The notes under the pieces were generated by a model. It was not told the origin of the DNA and searched no databases. It was given only the letters and a program-made list of their open reading frames with translations. Source: Dipteris shenzhenensis (Eukaryota; Polypodiophyta; Polypodiopsida; Gleicheniales). Taken from it: a stretch of 64,000 nt of DNA. This document shows, piece after piece, positions 46,256 to 58,080 of this stretch. Position 1 is the stretch's first letter, and every line of letters begins with the position of its first letter. Made by a program: the position numbers and the translations under genes. The DNA lies in the NCBI GenBank assembly GCA_047967505.1, contig CM106538.1; one strand, 5' to 3'.

Positions 46256-47228
46256 TGTTATGGATAAATTTGTCTAAGGAAAAAGGCATTAATATGTGTG
46301 TGTGTTTGTATGTGTGGCAATAGTATAATAAAATATGGTGTGCATGGGGCCCAGGGTTAAGGTGGCAGGGCATGACCATGTGCCACCCTTCCATGTAAGA
46401 GGACCCATAAGGTGTGATCCATGGTATTAATATTATAAAATGTAAGGTGGCATGGCTCCTCCATGTGCCACCCCTCCACCTAAGCTGCATTTAGTGAGAT
46501 ATGGCTCAAAGTCCATGGGAGAAGTAATATAAAATAGGTGGAGAGGGATATTATATTGTGTTATTCCCTCCATATAGGATAGGCCCATGTGGGGGAGGTA
46601 TAGATAGTCCAAGGATGCAAGTTAAATAATGGAAAAAGTAGGATGAGGTGGCAAGATTCCTTGTGCCAACACTTGTCCTCCTAGATGTTTGAATGTATTA
46701 TAAAATTGGGAAGAGACCAAGGGAGTATCATAGACTTGGGATATGGGAGTTGATATATGTGAAAAAATGTGGCCAAGCATTATCGCACACAATTGAGTGC
46801 GTAACTGCCTAGCCCACATGGGAGACTCTTCCACACACACCATGCATGTGGGAGGATGCATTTATTGGGAGAGACCCTCTCTCTTGGTTATAAAAGGAGG
46901 GGGCTATTCCTTGATGGGACACGCTCATTCTTATAAAGCCTCCTAGGTAGTACTTTGATTTCTCCCTTCCCTTCCTTTCAAAATAAAGCATGGTCCTCTT
47001 CCCTTGATGTCTCCATCTTTACATTCCTCCTCCCATCATGTACATGCTTCTCTTCCCCCTCTCCCTTTCCCCTTGTGTCATAGTCTCCCTCTTCATTCCC
47101 TCCCCTTCTAATTCCTTATCCCCTCCCACGATAACGTTTTGCCCTCATGTTCTCCTTTCCTCTGTGGCCCTCGAGCGTCGCCATGCTTAGCCTCTAGCCT
47201 TTGGTCCTGATTTCTTTGCCAGCTAATA
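46256..47228 (+). repeat. Gypsy B 3' LTR
   Basis: It starts TGTTATGG, ends CTAATA and aligns along its length with 25557-26540. The TATA element tataaaa is at 46889-46895 and aataaa at 46982-46987, at corresponding positions. CCAC follows at 47229. Confidence 0.92.
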
Positions 47229-47767
47229 CCACTAGTGTGCTCCCACAGTGGAGCTTAGATGGTGATCTAGACAGATATTAGATAAAGAGCTACTAGCTGG
47301 AAGATCTAATTTGATCTGAACTGATCTGATACAATGGACTGGGGAGGTCACCTCTTTATAGCTATGAGGGTGGTAGTCAGATCAACATAATGGATGGAAC
47401 TGACCAGTCAACCTAGTCAGTGAAGCCGACCAGTCAACCTAGTCAGTGGAACCGACTAGTCATTTATGGAATATTCAAGGAATATTCCCTATACTATCGC
47501 CTCGAGGGCTCTCACCCCTGAACCCCCACTAGGGGGTCCGTTGGCCCCCCTGGGACCCCCCAGGCCCTAGCAAGAATAAGGGGCTCCCACACAATCACCT
47601 TTCTACCATCAACAGTCTCATTGATGGACCTCATCTGACATGCAAGTCAGGATCCATCTAGTGTCCCGGGCTCACACATGGCTTCTCCTCATATGGGGGC
47701 CTTACAACTTGAGCACCTTGAACCATTGGTGGCTACCAGGAGGGTGGGGCATTGAGCATATCTAACG
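47229..47767 (-). mobile_element. Copia A 3' LTR, proximal part
   Basis: On the minus strand a polypurine tract (attgaggggggg, 47768-47779) precedes CGTTAGATATGC, where TG has become CG. A tataaag element lies at about 47357. Inside, gaccagtcaacctagtcagtg is repeated (about 47401-47460). The LTR stops at the gypsy B edge and its end is found at 25436-25556. The first four bases (ccac) are the gypsy B target duplicate. Confidence 0.72.
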
Positions 47768-47796
47768 CCCCCCCTCAATGTCCACCCGTATGTGAA

Positions 47797-48012
47797 CTAC
47801 CTTCTCAGCCCAATGCTGAGTCTCTGAAGATGATCCTTCCCGAGTGCCTTGGTGAAGATATCTGCTCCATTTTGCTCTGTTGGATAGTGGACCAATATCA
47901 CTATCCCGTCCTCGTTCAAATCACACACATAGTGATACTAAATCTCTATATGTTTTGTGCACACATGAAACACTGGATTTTTAGCAATGGCCATGCATGT
48001 ATCTTTGAGTTA
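47797..48012 (-). pseudogene. Copia A RNase H C-terminal fragment
   Basis: The minus strand reads CMAIAKNPVFHVCTKHIEI, a stop, then YHYV and ADIFTKALGKDHLQRLSIGLRR before a stop at 47797-47799. This is the C-terminal RNase H of copia. Upstream homology ends near 48012, so the rest of the element is lost or diverged. Its sequence differs from both other copia elements in the window. Confidence 0.88.
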
Positions 48013-48824
48013 TAGGACATTAAGTTGTAGTCAAAGACTTCAAAATTTTCTTGCGTTTGTTGTCACAAACTAAAGGAGTGAGCCTACCCTCTCTCTTTTT
48101 TTAAAATGTGAGGTTTAACATGAGGAAATAAAAAGAGATTCAAAGCATTGAAAATGATGGACATGCACACTAAATCATAGTCCCAGCCAAGATATTATTC
48201 ATCTACTAATTCAAGTGACAAAGGTGCATTTAATGTATATCATGTGTTTGGGTTTACAAGTTGCCAACATTTGGACTATGGCTCCTTCAAAATATAAAAG
48301 CACACTACATTAGGGGAGTTTTGGACTCAAAAAGGGCCTCTTGGATTAGTCCCTTAAGATTTGTGATTAGCAAACCAGCCAATGGGAAGGCTTGGGCATT
48401 AAAAGAATGGAGGATTCCATATTGGCCTCTCATTCGTGGAGAGTCCTCCTTGGTCCCCACTGGGCTTCCACTTGCCTCTCTCTTTCCCCCACCACCTCTT
48501 GAGGCATTTACTCCCCTTTTTCACTTTTGGATGGTCCTCATACCCTCCAAGGCTCTCTTGGTAGGCCCCCAAATCCGCGACATTTTTTTCCCTCCAAAAA
48601 ATTAAAAATTTCCAATAGTATCCCTAGCACCCCAAACTCCTCCCAGGAGTCTCCCCAAACTATCCCCATTAGCACCCCACCTTTCTTTGAGCCTCTTCCT
48701 CCTCTCTACCTCCTCTTAGCCTCCTCCCAACCTCTTCCTCCTCTCAACCTCCTCTCAGCCTCCTCCTCTCAACCTCTTCCTCCTCCCAACCTCTTTATCT
48801 TTCCTTGCTCCCATTCTTTCTACA
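48013..48824. other. No gene recognised; inverted copy of a segment at 55.7 kb
   Basis: 48308-48340 (cattaggggagttttggact...) matches the reverse complement of 55710-55742 with one mismatch in 33 bp, and weaker similarity extends rightwards (gattagcaaa, tccttggt..tcccca). The two are probably diverged copies of one dispersed repeat in opposite orientation. Confidence 0.6.
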
Positions 48825-49157
48825 ATGGTGAAGCACTCCCCTTCCCCGAGGCCAAATCTATCAATTCAATCTTGTGTGGGTTGCATTTTGAAGGACAACA
48901 GTGATATTAGGATCCCTCAAGAGTTTAGGTTAATGTCATGGGTGACAATGCAACCATTTGCAATAGGTCCATTCAAGGTTTCTAGAAAGGATAGAGCAAA
49001 GAAAGAGAAGCATTGGAAGGGTCGCATTGTTGGGTTTTGTGATAGAAAAAAGGGACTTAAGGTGAAGGTTCAGCACGTGTACATGGCTCGAGACATGAAC
49101 TTGGATCTTGCCAGTCAAACTTGCTTTCCTTCAAATTGTATCTTTGTTTTACATTAA
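48825..49157 (+). CDS. Hypothetical 110-codon frame, doubtful
   Basis: The frame reads ATG to stop without any domain I recognise. It contains a Lys/Arg-rich middle (KVSRKDRAKKEKHWKGR). It could be an exon of a decayed gene upstream of the methyltransferase-like gene, or chance. Confidence 0.25.
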   Translation: MVKHSPSPRPNLSIQSCVGCILKDNSDIRIPQEFRLMSWVTMQPFAIGPFKVSRKDRAKKEKHWKGRIVGFCDRKKGLKVKVQHVYMARDMNLDLASQTCFPSNCIFVLH

Positions 49158-49235
49158 CTTTTTTTCATTTTCAGCTCAACTATGTATTCTAATGATTGTA
49201 TGTGAGCATGCGTTTTGAGAGAGGGTGTCTTGTGG

Positions 49236-49268
49236 TAATAGTAGAGGGGGAGGGGGGAGGGAGGGGGG

Positions 49269-49311
<43 letters not shown>

Positions 49312-49375
49312 GGGGGTGGAGGGGTGTTAGGGGGAGATAGTAGAGGGGAGAGATTTGTGAGTGAGTGAGTGAGTG

Positions 49376-49433
<58 letters not shown>

Positions 49434-49455
49434 TAGGTAGAGAGTGAGAGAGGAA
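49236..49455. repeat. Compound microsatellite (GGGA, GA, GTGA, GT)
   Basis: G-rich units lead into (GA)n at about 49273-49308, (GTGA)n at about 49356-49380, (GA)n and (GT)n to about 49421, then GA-rich sequence. Confidence 0.95.
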
Positions 49456-49762
49456 AACTAATTGGCCCATTAACATCTTTCTTTGCTTTCTATGTAGATA
49501 TCTTTCCCTCTACCAAAGTTGAAACTCAGCCTCTGGATAGTCTCACGAGAATATTTCAAGCTTTCCTTCAAATATTGGGGAATTAATGTTCTCAGGATGG
49601 AGTGTTGCCTCCTTGACAAAGTCTAGTTTTTTTTTCTATAATTCATGTTACCAAGTTCCTCGAAGAGAAGGTGGATATCGAAGCCTACGTCCTATTCCTT
49701 TCCCTAACTTTGATAGTCCATAATAGCCTCTTCCTGATCCATTCTCTATAGATGCATTTAGA

Positions 49763-50356
49763 ATGAAGATGAGATCAAATATTCAATCATCAATGAAGTT
49801 TACCTTCAATTCAAAATCTGTGGGTGTAAGTTGGTTCATGCCCTTCATTACATTTATTTATTTTTTCAAATCAGTCTTCATTCACAAGACAAAGACCATG
49901 TGGGTCTGCCAAGGCCTAGAAAATGAATTTCTTGATAATCTTCTATACCCAATGTGGGATGTTAGGGAGGGTTTGCAGAAGGGCAACCATTTTCTATGTA
50001 TACTTACTAAAGAAAGTATAGTAATAAGATATCAAGTAGTGCGGAGTATTTTCTACATGAGATACGCTTACAGACGTTGGAAAAACAATCATGGCACATG
50101 GATACCTATGGATTATGATATAGTGGACACCACAGAGGTAGAGATACATATGCCCAATGGGGATATCCAATATCTTGAGGTCACAGGTAGTTGGAGCTTG
50201 AAGCACATTCGAGAATACATCGTTGTCACCTTTGATGATAGTGATTTTTTCCTTACACTAAATGGGAAGATAGTGACAAGTCGACTCAAAGGAACATCAA
50301 TGCTTGAGAAATGGAAGCCTCCTTGTAACTTGTCCATTCATACTAGTATTGAATAA
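49763..50356 (+). CDS. Hypothetical 197-codon frame, possible ubiquitin-like fold
   Basis: The second half reads TEVEIHMPNGDIQYLEVTG, then LKHIREYIVVTFDDSDFFL and TLNGKIV, a beta-turn-beta, helix, beta pattern resembling a ubiquitin-like fold; this is a weak structural guess. A candidate intron (gtgtaagttgg ... tcaaatcag, about 49824-49876) lies inside the frame. The neighbour downstream on the same strand is the ParB/methyltransferase-like gene. Confidence 0.4.
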   Translation: MKMRSNIQSSMKFTFNSKSVGVSWFMPFITFIYFFKSVFIHKTKTMWVCQGLENEFLDNLLYPMWDVREGLQKGNHFLCILTKESIVIRYQVVRSIFYMRYAYRRWKNNHGTWIPMDYDIVDTTEVEIHMPNGDIQYLEVTGSWSLKHIREYIVVTFDDSDFFLTLNGKIVTSRLKGTSMLEKWKPPCNLSIHTSIE

Positions 50357-50752
50357 ATGTAATAGCTTTTGAAGTGTGATGTCATTTGTACTGGCAATGA
50401 GTATACTTAATAAAATTAGTAGTTTTTGAGGTGTTGTAATAGTTTTGAAAATATCATATAGTTTTTGAAGTGTGTTGTAATAGCACTTAAATAAATGTAA
50501 AAGTTTTGAAACTGTGTTGTAACAGTTTTTGACTAAATGTAATAGTTTTTGTAAAGTGTGATGTCATTTGTACTAACATAGGGGCCCCCCCCTAAATTCC
50601 AAAAAAAAAATCCAGTAGTTTAGGTGGTGGGGGGAGGCGGCGGGAGTGGAATATGATGGCAAATTATTTAGGCCAATATATTACATTGTCCAATATTTTA
50701 TTACCTAAATTATAGTCATACCTTTAAGGTATTTAAAGAGACTGAAGTCAAC

Positions 50753-50760
50753 TATATAAA
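50753..50760 (+). promoter_or_regulatory. TATA box upstream of the ParB/methyltransferase-like gene
   Basis: tatataaa is a near-perfect plant TATA box 79-86 bp upstream of the ATG at 50839, at a suitable distance for a start site near 50785. Confidence 0.55.
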
Positions 50761-50838
50761 GGGCCATTAGGTATGACATAGCCTTTATTGTCCTCATCTC
50801 CTAGACAGTCTGTTCTTGCCATCTTCCACAAACCTCCA

Positions 50839-53800
50839 ATGGCCACACCCCGTGAGGCATACCATGACTTCGTCATTTCTACTCATCATTCGAGTAGAGA
50901 GGAAGAGTTGTATGACATTTTTTATCATCAGATAGATGTCATCGGCACAGTCGACAAGCATCTAGATCTCTTTAGAGTTGTGGCAGATTATGTGAGAGAG
51001 AAAATCAAGCCTTACCTAATCCCTAGCTAGACATAGATAGAGTATAGTGGGTTTCTGTGAATCTCCTCATTGACTGTCACCAAGCTGATAGCACTTTCAA
51101 GTTTAGGTTGCAAAGAATTTGCAAATTCCTTAGTCCAAAAAGTTTTAGAAGGATTTCCAAGGATGAAGAGTTGGATCTGCAAGCGGGTCCTATAGGAACT
51201 CATTTTGTATCCCTGGAAATAGCCTATTGTATAACTCTTTCGGAAATGGAGGACACAGATGCACCTCCATTCATCAATGTAGAGCCACCTCTTCTTCTAA
51301 CAAGGCAAGATGTGGACATTGAGGAGAATCCTGATGTGGTTGTAGAAGCTGCAGTTGCTCTAGATTGGTCTAGCGCAACTTTGTACAAGGGAAAGCACAC
51401 AACAAAAATAGAGCAAATGATAGAGTTGGGTGTGGTTCCCGAAGCAGGAGGGATATCATCCCTCACAGGATAGCCAGAAGAGAAAGAGGAGAAAAGAGAG
51501 CAAAAAGAGGAGGAAAAAGGTATGATAGATGAAGTTTTGATGCAAACCCTTCTGTATATTTTGATTGAAAATAGAGAATATTTATTATTGATTGGCATTC
51601 ACTATATTAAAAATTTGAGAGAAGATAAAGTATTGGGGGCACTCTCCGCTTGGGAGAGCATAGTCATGGGTTGTGTCAAAGCAGCATATTGATCAATGAA
51701 GCGGCGATAGTATCCTGCTAGATTGACAAATGAGCATACGTAACGTTTGGTTGTTGGTGGGGAGAGCTTGAGGATGGCTTCTACCTTCTCAGGGTCAAGC
51801 TTGACACTCTCGGATGAGACAATATGTCCCAGTAACCTCCCTTGAGTGGCTCCAATGGTGCATTTCTCTGGGTTGAGATTGCCATTCGCATCATTGACCC
51901 TTTGGAAGGCCAACCTAAGCTTCATGACGTGCTCCTTATGTGACGAGAATATACAAAAATCATCTAAAAACACCTCCAAGAAATCCCCCAAATAAGGAGC
52001 AAACACCATCTGCATAAATCTTTGAAAGGTAGCAGGAGCAATGCACAAGTTGTGAACTACATTGTGCTCGTGCATTCAAAAGATTGTCCAGACAAGGCAT
52101 CTTTTGATCATCGAAAAGCAAATGATTATAACTACTTTGTTTTTGGAGGCTCCCATTCAGCAGAAGCAAAAAGGCAGTTGAATATTAAGTTTCGCGCAAC
52201 TCTCATTACAAGACATGTAATTGTACAGTTTATGCTGGTTTGACTAATTCAGAGGCAAACTTACTGGCTTTTGATCACAATAATGACAATGAGTATAGGA
52301 AGTCCATGTCTTGGATAGAATGGGTTCATTTCTATCACAATGAGTTCATTACGAAACTCAATGAGGATCGTTCTTTGATCACTCTAGAGTTTCGCTTGTC
52401 TTTGTTGAATGAGACTGGGATTTCTACAACAATTAAAGATTCGTCAAGGCGAAGTGACAGCTTCAAATCATGGGACGGGATGCTTCAAATTGCATTTCGT
52501 AGTGGAGAAGTTTGGGATTTGATAAATGCAATTTTATCAAAGTGGGAGAATTTTTAAATCAAAGGGCAGAATAACTCATACCTAAAGGAGTCAAGAAAGA
52601 AACCTAGACCTTGAAGGCATTACCTGAAGAAATTTGAGCCACAGCATGGAAGAGCATGTAGGGAATTAAAGATGAGATTCTAACTAAGTCTGTGCTTTGC
52701 AGAGTGGTGTTTGGGGATCTCTCTTTGGATGAAATGGGCAATGAATTTGATGAGTAAGCAAACTTCTCTCCTTTGCATCATGTCTCTCCTTGATTTTACA
52801 TTAATCTCTTTACAAATAATGTTTCAATAGACTTTGTTTCAACTGTAAAAGTGAGAAGAATTTTACATGTGTTTTCAATGCAAGCATAAAATATACATGA
52901 GAATGCAGGAGGCAATGATCCGGCAATTGAACATGCCAGATTGGGATGGTGTTCACGGGAGGAGTATCCAGAGAGCAGCAGGATGGAGAGCTTGGCTTTA
53001 TATTTCAATGTATTCAAAAGCATGGTATGTCAAATTTGGTATACATATTCTAATGGAATTTTTCTTTTGAATTGTAGATTTGAATGTTTAAAATATTGAA
53101 CTGTTATTTTGACAACAACCTTTAGAAAAGAGGCAAGAAGGGATCTAAGAGTAGAATGATGCCTACAAGCTTTAAGCAATTGATTGACCGGGCTGCAAAA
53201 GAAAAAGAGCATCGAACTCGACAATGATCTAACACTCTTAGTGGTGACATGTTAGAGTTTGACAAGGGGGAAAACCATCCACCAAACTTTTATCGTGTGC
53301 TCAATGGAGATTGCAATGAATTTCAAAGATAGTTCCAAAGAATGAGTACACGTTGGTCATTGTAGACATACCATATGGATTTAATGTTCTTGGATCCACC
53401 TTTGATGACAAAGAAAAGGAACTAATAAGTCTTCTTGACCAGTTCATGTCAATTACAATGGCAACGCTTTGGTGTGTCGTAATTTTTCATTCAGACTTGT
53501 AGTCTGAGGCAGTGATGAGTGTCATTAATGATGAATGTGCTGGACGTGACCACCTTTATTGATGAGTGCAGCAATGAAATGCAAAGATTTTTTCGGGTCA
53601 ATTATTATTGTTATAATTGTGTTTTCTTTTGATAAATTTAAAACTTATTTTTGTTGCATGTCGTAGGATGAAACCCAATGTCAGATAAATGAAAGGACAT
53701 CGATTCACGTCTACTAGAGAAAACATTTCAGTTGGGTATTGGTTTGTGGATGGAAAAAAAAATATTGGTCACATCAATTTTCCCTCATCTACTCCATATA

Positions 53801-54326
53801 CTCCTGATTATTTCATTATTCTAGCTATGACAAAGAAGCTCAGGCATGTGACCATGGATAAGAATGGGGAGATAGTAAATCCTTATCAAAACCACAACTC
53901 CTAATTAATCAGCTCATAGATCTATTTTCAAATGAGCATGAGTGGGTACTCGATCTATTTGCTGATTCAGGCACAATCACAGCATGTGCCTTAAAAAAGG
54001 GTTGAAATGTAATTGCAGTTGAAAAAGATCCTATTCAATGTGATAACATAAAGAAGAGAGTGACTGCTATTCATCACTTGCCTAATGAGCATCAGGAGCT
54101 TGGTTTGAAAGGTGGGAAGTTCGATGCAGATTCCGTGGTAGCCTCATCACGAGAACCCCAACCTCCTGAGATATTAAAACCCAGTTTTATGGATGCAGGT
54201 GAGCTAGCTGATACATGGGAGAAGGAGGTTGTGAAAGAGAAAGTGATTGAGAAACCTATATAGGAAACCCAGATTGGGGAGGGTGATGAAGATGAGGTAG
54301 ATGACACATATGGGAGAATTGAGTAG
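50839..54326 (+). pseudogene. ParB-like domain plus DNA methyltransferase gene, intron-containing, decayed
   Basis: The start ATG at 50839 (ccaATGGCC) follows a TATA box. Early exons (50839-51630) show no known domain. At 52060-52330 lies a ParB/Srx-like region: NYFVFGGSHSAEAKRQL, then, after a frame change, CTVYAGLTNSEANLLAFDHN. Likely introns with GT and AG edges lie at about 52755-52908 and 53025-53122. At 53305-53400 LNGDCNEF and VIVDIPYGFN give the methyltransferase catalytic motif (D-I-P-Y, codons 53365-53376). After another probable intron ending near 53667, EWVLDLFADSGTITACALKKG and NVIAVEKDPIQCDNIKKRV (53940-54060) give the AdoMet-binding motif I and following strand. Motif IV before I is the beta-class order of DNA amino-methyltransferases. 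Stops (54003-54005, 54259-54261) and frameshifts show decay. Its role (mobile-element enzyme or former host gene) is unknown. Confidence 0.8.
51631..52050 (-). mobile_element. Ty3/gypsy reverse transcriptase fragment inside the methyltransferase-like gene
   Basis: The minus strand reads APATFQRFMQMVFAPYLGDF, then LEVFLDDFCIFSSHKEH (catalytic aspartates), LNPEKCTIGA, LGHIVSSESVKLDPEKVEAI and NLAGYYRRFIDQYA. This is a continuous, open gypsy RT thumb/palm piece of about 420 bp with no LTR. The surrounding plus-strand frames belong to another gene. Confidence 0.93.
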
Positions 54327-54640
54327 AATCTAGTTATATAATTGTATTGCCAGTTTTTTGTATTTGAATGGTTTCAATAGACAAGTGTTCTTAAGACATT
54401 TTAGAATCCATATGCTTTGAATGTTTTGAACATTTAGTTGTTCTCATTAATTTGTTGTTGGGGATGGTTATGAAGATGATGTAGATGACACATATGGGAG
54501 AATTGAATAGACTCCAATTATGGAACTATATTGACAATTTTGTGATTTTGAATTGTTTCAATAGACAAGGGTTCTTAAGACATTTGAGAATCCATATGCA
54601 TTGAATGTTTTGAAGGACGCATTTACTTTTTCCCATTAAT
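54275..54640 (+). repeat. Tandem duplication, about 184 bp, of the 3' end of the methyltransferase-like gene
   Basis: The block gatgaagatgaggtagatga ... agaattgagtag ... caatagacaagtgttc ... ttaagacatt is repeated once with substitutions (second copy from about 54459). It duplicates the last codons, stop and 3' flank. Confidence 0.85.
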
Positions 54641-57600
54641 TTGATGATATTATTGAATTCTTTTAGTACTTTATGTGATACTACAAAGTTTAACTTAAGA
54701 AATTTGATAAGGTTATGTTACTACACATAGGATTGAAAGTTGTATCATGTAGTTTTTCTATTGAAGATAAAAGGTCAAAGGAAGGAAAAAAATTATAGAC
54801 TTCTTGATTTTTCTAAATACATTGATATTGTGCTCTGTAGTCGAGGTCCTTCATAATTTATGGGCATTATGTACTGAAATTGATAGGATTTTAAAAGTTT
54901 TGAAATTTTCACTACCCAAAATATGACCTTTTTTTGAAAAAGTTATAATTTTAATGAATTTTTGAGGGAATCTTAAAATGGGTACCAATGTTACATACCT
55001 AGATTAGATGTTACACTATTAATTGCTCTAATGTATCTTTGCCGACAACCTTGTGGCCATAACATTGACGAGTTGTGGCATACTCTGGTGCAACTTCGAT
55101 GTGCAAGGTGCTTTTTTGTGGTTTGTTGGTGCGATCTTCCAATGTAGCCATGAGAGGGATTTAGAAATAAGGCCTTGGATCAAGGCCTTAGATCAGCTCA
55201 AAGAATAGAATAGCATCAATGGAAACAAGTTTGGACAATGGAAAGATATAATAGGATCAATGGAAGCATGTTTGGGACAAAATGATGAGAAGAAGTTGGA
55301 TTTGGGTGTTGCAAAGTGCTTATGATAGAAGGAGTATGAATGTGGGATTGGAAGATGATTACGGCGAGAAGGAGTAGGATTTAGATGTTGAAAAGTGATT
55401 TGGGTGCATAGGCATGGTTTGGGGGAAAGTTTTGAAGAGTTTTGGGCCATTTTGTGCACTTTTGAAAAATTTCAAATTTTTGGGCTAGGGTGTACTTGCG
55501 AGATACTTTTTGGGAATGCGGACCACCTAAAGGTTGTAAAGAGACTTAACTTTTTGAGAGTGGGGGGGCCCTCCAACTGGGAGAGGGAGGTGCACTTTTG
55601 GGGACCACCAAGGACCTAGGGAGATGTACTTTTTTGTCCCCATATGGGATGATGGGACCCTTTGTAGGCCTTATTAGTTCTTAATCCATTTTGCTAATCC
55701 ACTCCTTATGAGGCCCTTTTTGAGTCCAAAATTCCCCTAATGAGTCCTTGATCTTTGCAAGCTTGGGTGCTTGTGGAGCCAATATATTGTTTGGTTCTTT
55801 TTCGTTGTGGATGTGCTACGTTCGACTATTGCATTCACATAGGCCTGCACTAGAAGACATCCCTCAAGATGTTAATGACAATTTCACACACATTTGGAAG
55901 AAATTAATGACTTGGTACAAGACACCTTGTGGCTATAACTACCTTCTTTGTCTTTTTTCTTGTTACAGCAATATGTGCATTCAAACATTGAGTGAGGAAA
56001 GCATGTGCATTAAACTCATAAGGATTTGATACATATGAAATAAAGCTCAATAATTGTTTTCCTATTGATTATTTATCTTACCAAGCACGCTTTTGTTCTC
56101 TTTACAACAGCCTGGCACATTGCTAGGCTTAAAAATGGAGGGAGATTCTAGCCTCGAGAAGTAATGTGCGTGTGTATACATATAGAAATGCACATGGGAA
56201 GGGGCAAACAAAGAGACAAGTTTTTAGAAAACAAAAAACTCTAAGTGATTGGTTTTCCAATTCAATGGCAATGAAACTAGCAAATTTTAAATCATAAACA
56301 AGAACTTATTTGAAATTTGAACTGATTGGTTTTCTATTGACTAGAGAAACATCTCTTGTAGCAAACATAGAGGGAGACTTGAGGTAGTGGAGGTGGGTAG
56401 GGGTGAGATTTGATTGGGGATTTTCAAAATATTTTTTCAAGGGATTTTTCCAATGCTTGACCGGCAATACTAAAGAAATTACAAAAACTCAAATTTTTTG
56501 GGATCGGCAAAATTGCATGTATTTGATGGGCAAAAACATAGAAGTCATCAATGAGAGGGTCAATCTATAGCCTAGAGGTGCAGTTGCAAGTGCTCGAAGT
56601 CAGCACCTCAAAACTTGTGGTTTTGTCGGTTTTTAGATTGATTTACCCAAAGTCTGAATTAACCACTTTTTAATGATGAAAGTCAATATTTCTTAATTTC
56701 AGCAGGTGCAAAACGAATTAAAGGTCAGTTTTTTTCTAGCCGTTGTGGTGGTGACAAGTAACATTGGGAAAAAGTTTTTTCCCCGCAATCACACACCCCA
56801 TGGGCACATCCACCCGTGGTCTATGTTGACAAGAAGTAGGGTTCTTCTTGAGGTAATCAAACGGGAGCAATGAACTCAAGTTGGTGGCACAGTGTTCGAA
56901 AAAAGCCTTAAAGTACAAATATCTACAAAATTTGAAGAACAAAAACCCTTTAAACTTGAAATTTCTTTAATATATAAGTTTTAGATTTTTAGATGAAGGT
57001 TTTCCACATCTAAGACACTCTAGATCTATATAATTGATAGGCATTGCTCACTTGGCTCATGCTTGGGAGTGGGCCCCCTGAGAATACCTAGCTAGGTTTA
57101 GACTTGTGTCTCCGTAATGACATCTATGCATGGATGAGGTTGCGTGGTATGGGATGTGTAGTTTTACCTGGGATGGAGATTGCCTGACGTCTAAGCTCAA
57201 GGCTAATCCTGGGATCTATGGTTGGGTGGTGATGCACTACATGATACCACACGTGTCCGTGCATTTGTATTCTCATCTCTGTCCCTTCCTCTCCTTTAAT
57301 CAACGCAAAGAATGTATAAATCAACGCATCAAGCATGTAAAGAAGAAAGTAAATGACCCTGTCTCGCGTTCCTCTTAGGCAGCAACCTGTCCACCCAAAC
57401 CTTTGATCCTCTCTCGTGTTTCTCTCAGGTAGCAACTCGTCCACGCAAACCTCTCATGTGTTGGCCTATGCTTGTAGGTTAACACAAATCTGGATTTCTA
57501 GTTGAGTGCATTCGTGTGTTGCTCCAAAGAGTGTTGCGAGAAGTTCTACCTCCAAGATCGGGAGAGACCGGGGGCCATGACACGTAATAAGATGTCCCTA

Positions 57601-57780
57601 TTTCTCCAGGGTGCTGCTAGAGGAAACAACTACTAAATTTGGAGTCTTGGGGAGGGTGGTCTCATTTGTTAGCTCCCTTTTTTTGGAAGCGTTGAGATTG
57701 CGAAACCTTAAAACTCTCCTAGCGAGAATGTTAAAACCGGTACCCCAATAAGAGGCATGGGCTTCCCGAGGTGATGTGAA
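54641..57780. other. No gene recognised
   Basis: Mostly AT-rich. 55710-55742 is the inverted partner of 48308-48340. At about 57350-57450 a unit with ggcagcaacctgtccac.caaacct is imperfectly doubled (ggtagcaactcgtccacgc). An LTR-like look at 57,100-57,560 could not be confirmed by a second copy. Confidence 0.45.
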
Positions 57781-58080
57781 TGACCATGGTTAGACCTATC
57801 CTCCAATTCTATTTCCATTTTTGGCAAAATAGTTCATCAAATCCATTAGGAATCAACGGCAGCTTCCCATTATCCATATCGAAAGAAGGTTTTGAAATGC
57901 CGGACTGGGTTCTTGACGAAAATTTACGCCAAATCTTACTACCCGATGAATCCGTCACTCACCATTCCGTCCAAATCCGGCAAACTTTCAATACCTTCTG
58001 ACGGCCTCAGCTGTCAACCAGCACAATCTTTGGACCTCAACAATTCGTCCGACCCCATTTACACTGTTCTTCTGTCCATT

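Larger units (their letters stand above)
25557..47228 (+). mobile_element. Ty3/gypsy element B, full span with nested insertions
   Basis: Two LTR copies in the same orientation (25557-26540 and 46256-47228) bracket a primer-binding-like site, gag and protease, then RNase H and integrase, and a polypurine tract, in the correct order for gypsy. CCAC lies immediately outside both LTRs (25553-25556 and 47229-47232), as expected for a target-site duplication. The RT region is absent: 30.4-44.6 kb is filled by a CT microsatellite, two other decayed genes and copia D. Stops and frameshifts in every domain make it non-autonomous. Confidence 0.85.
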
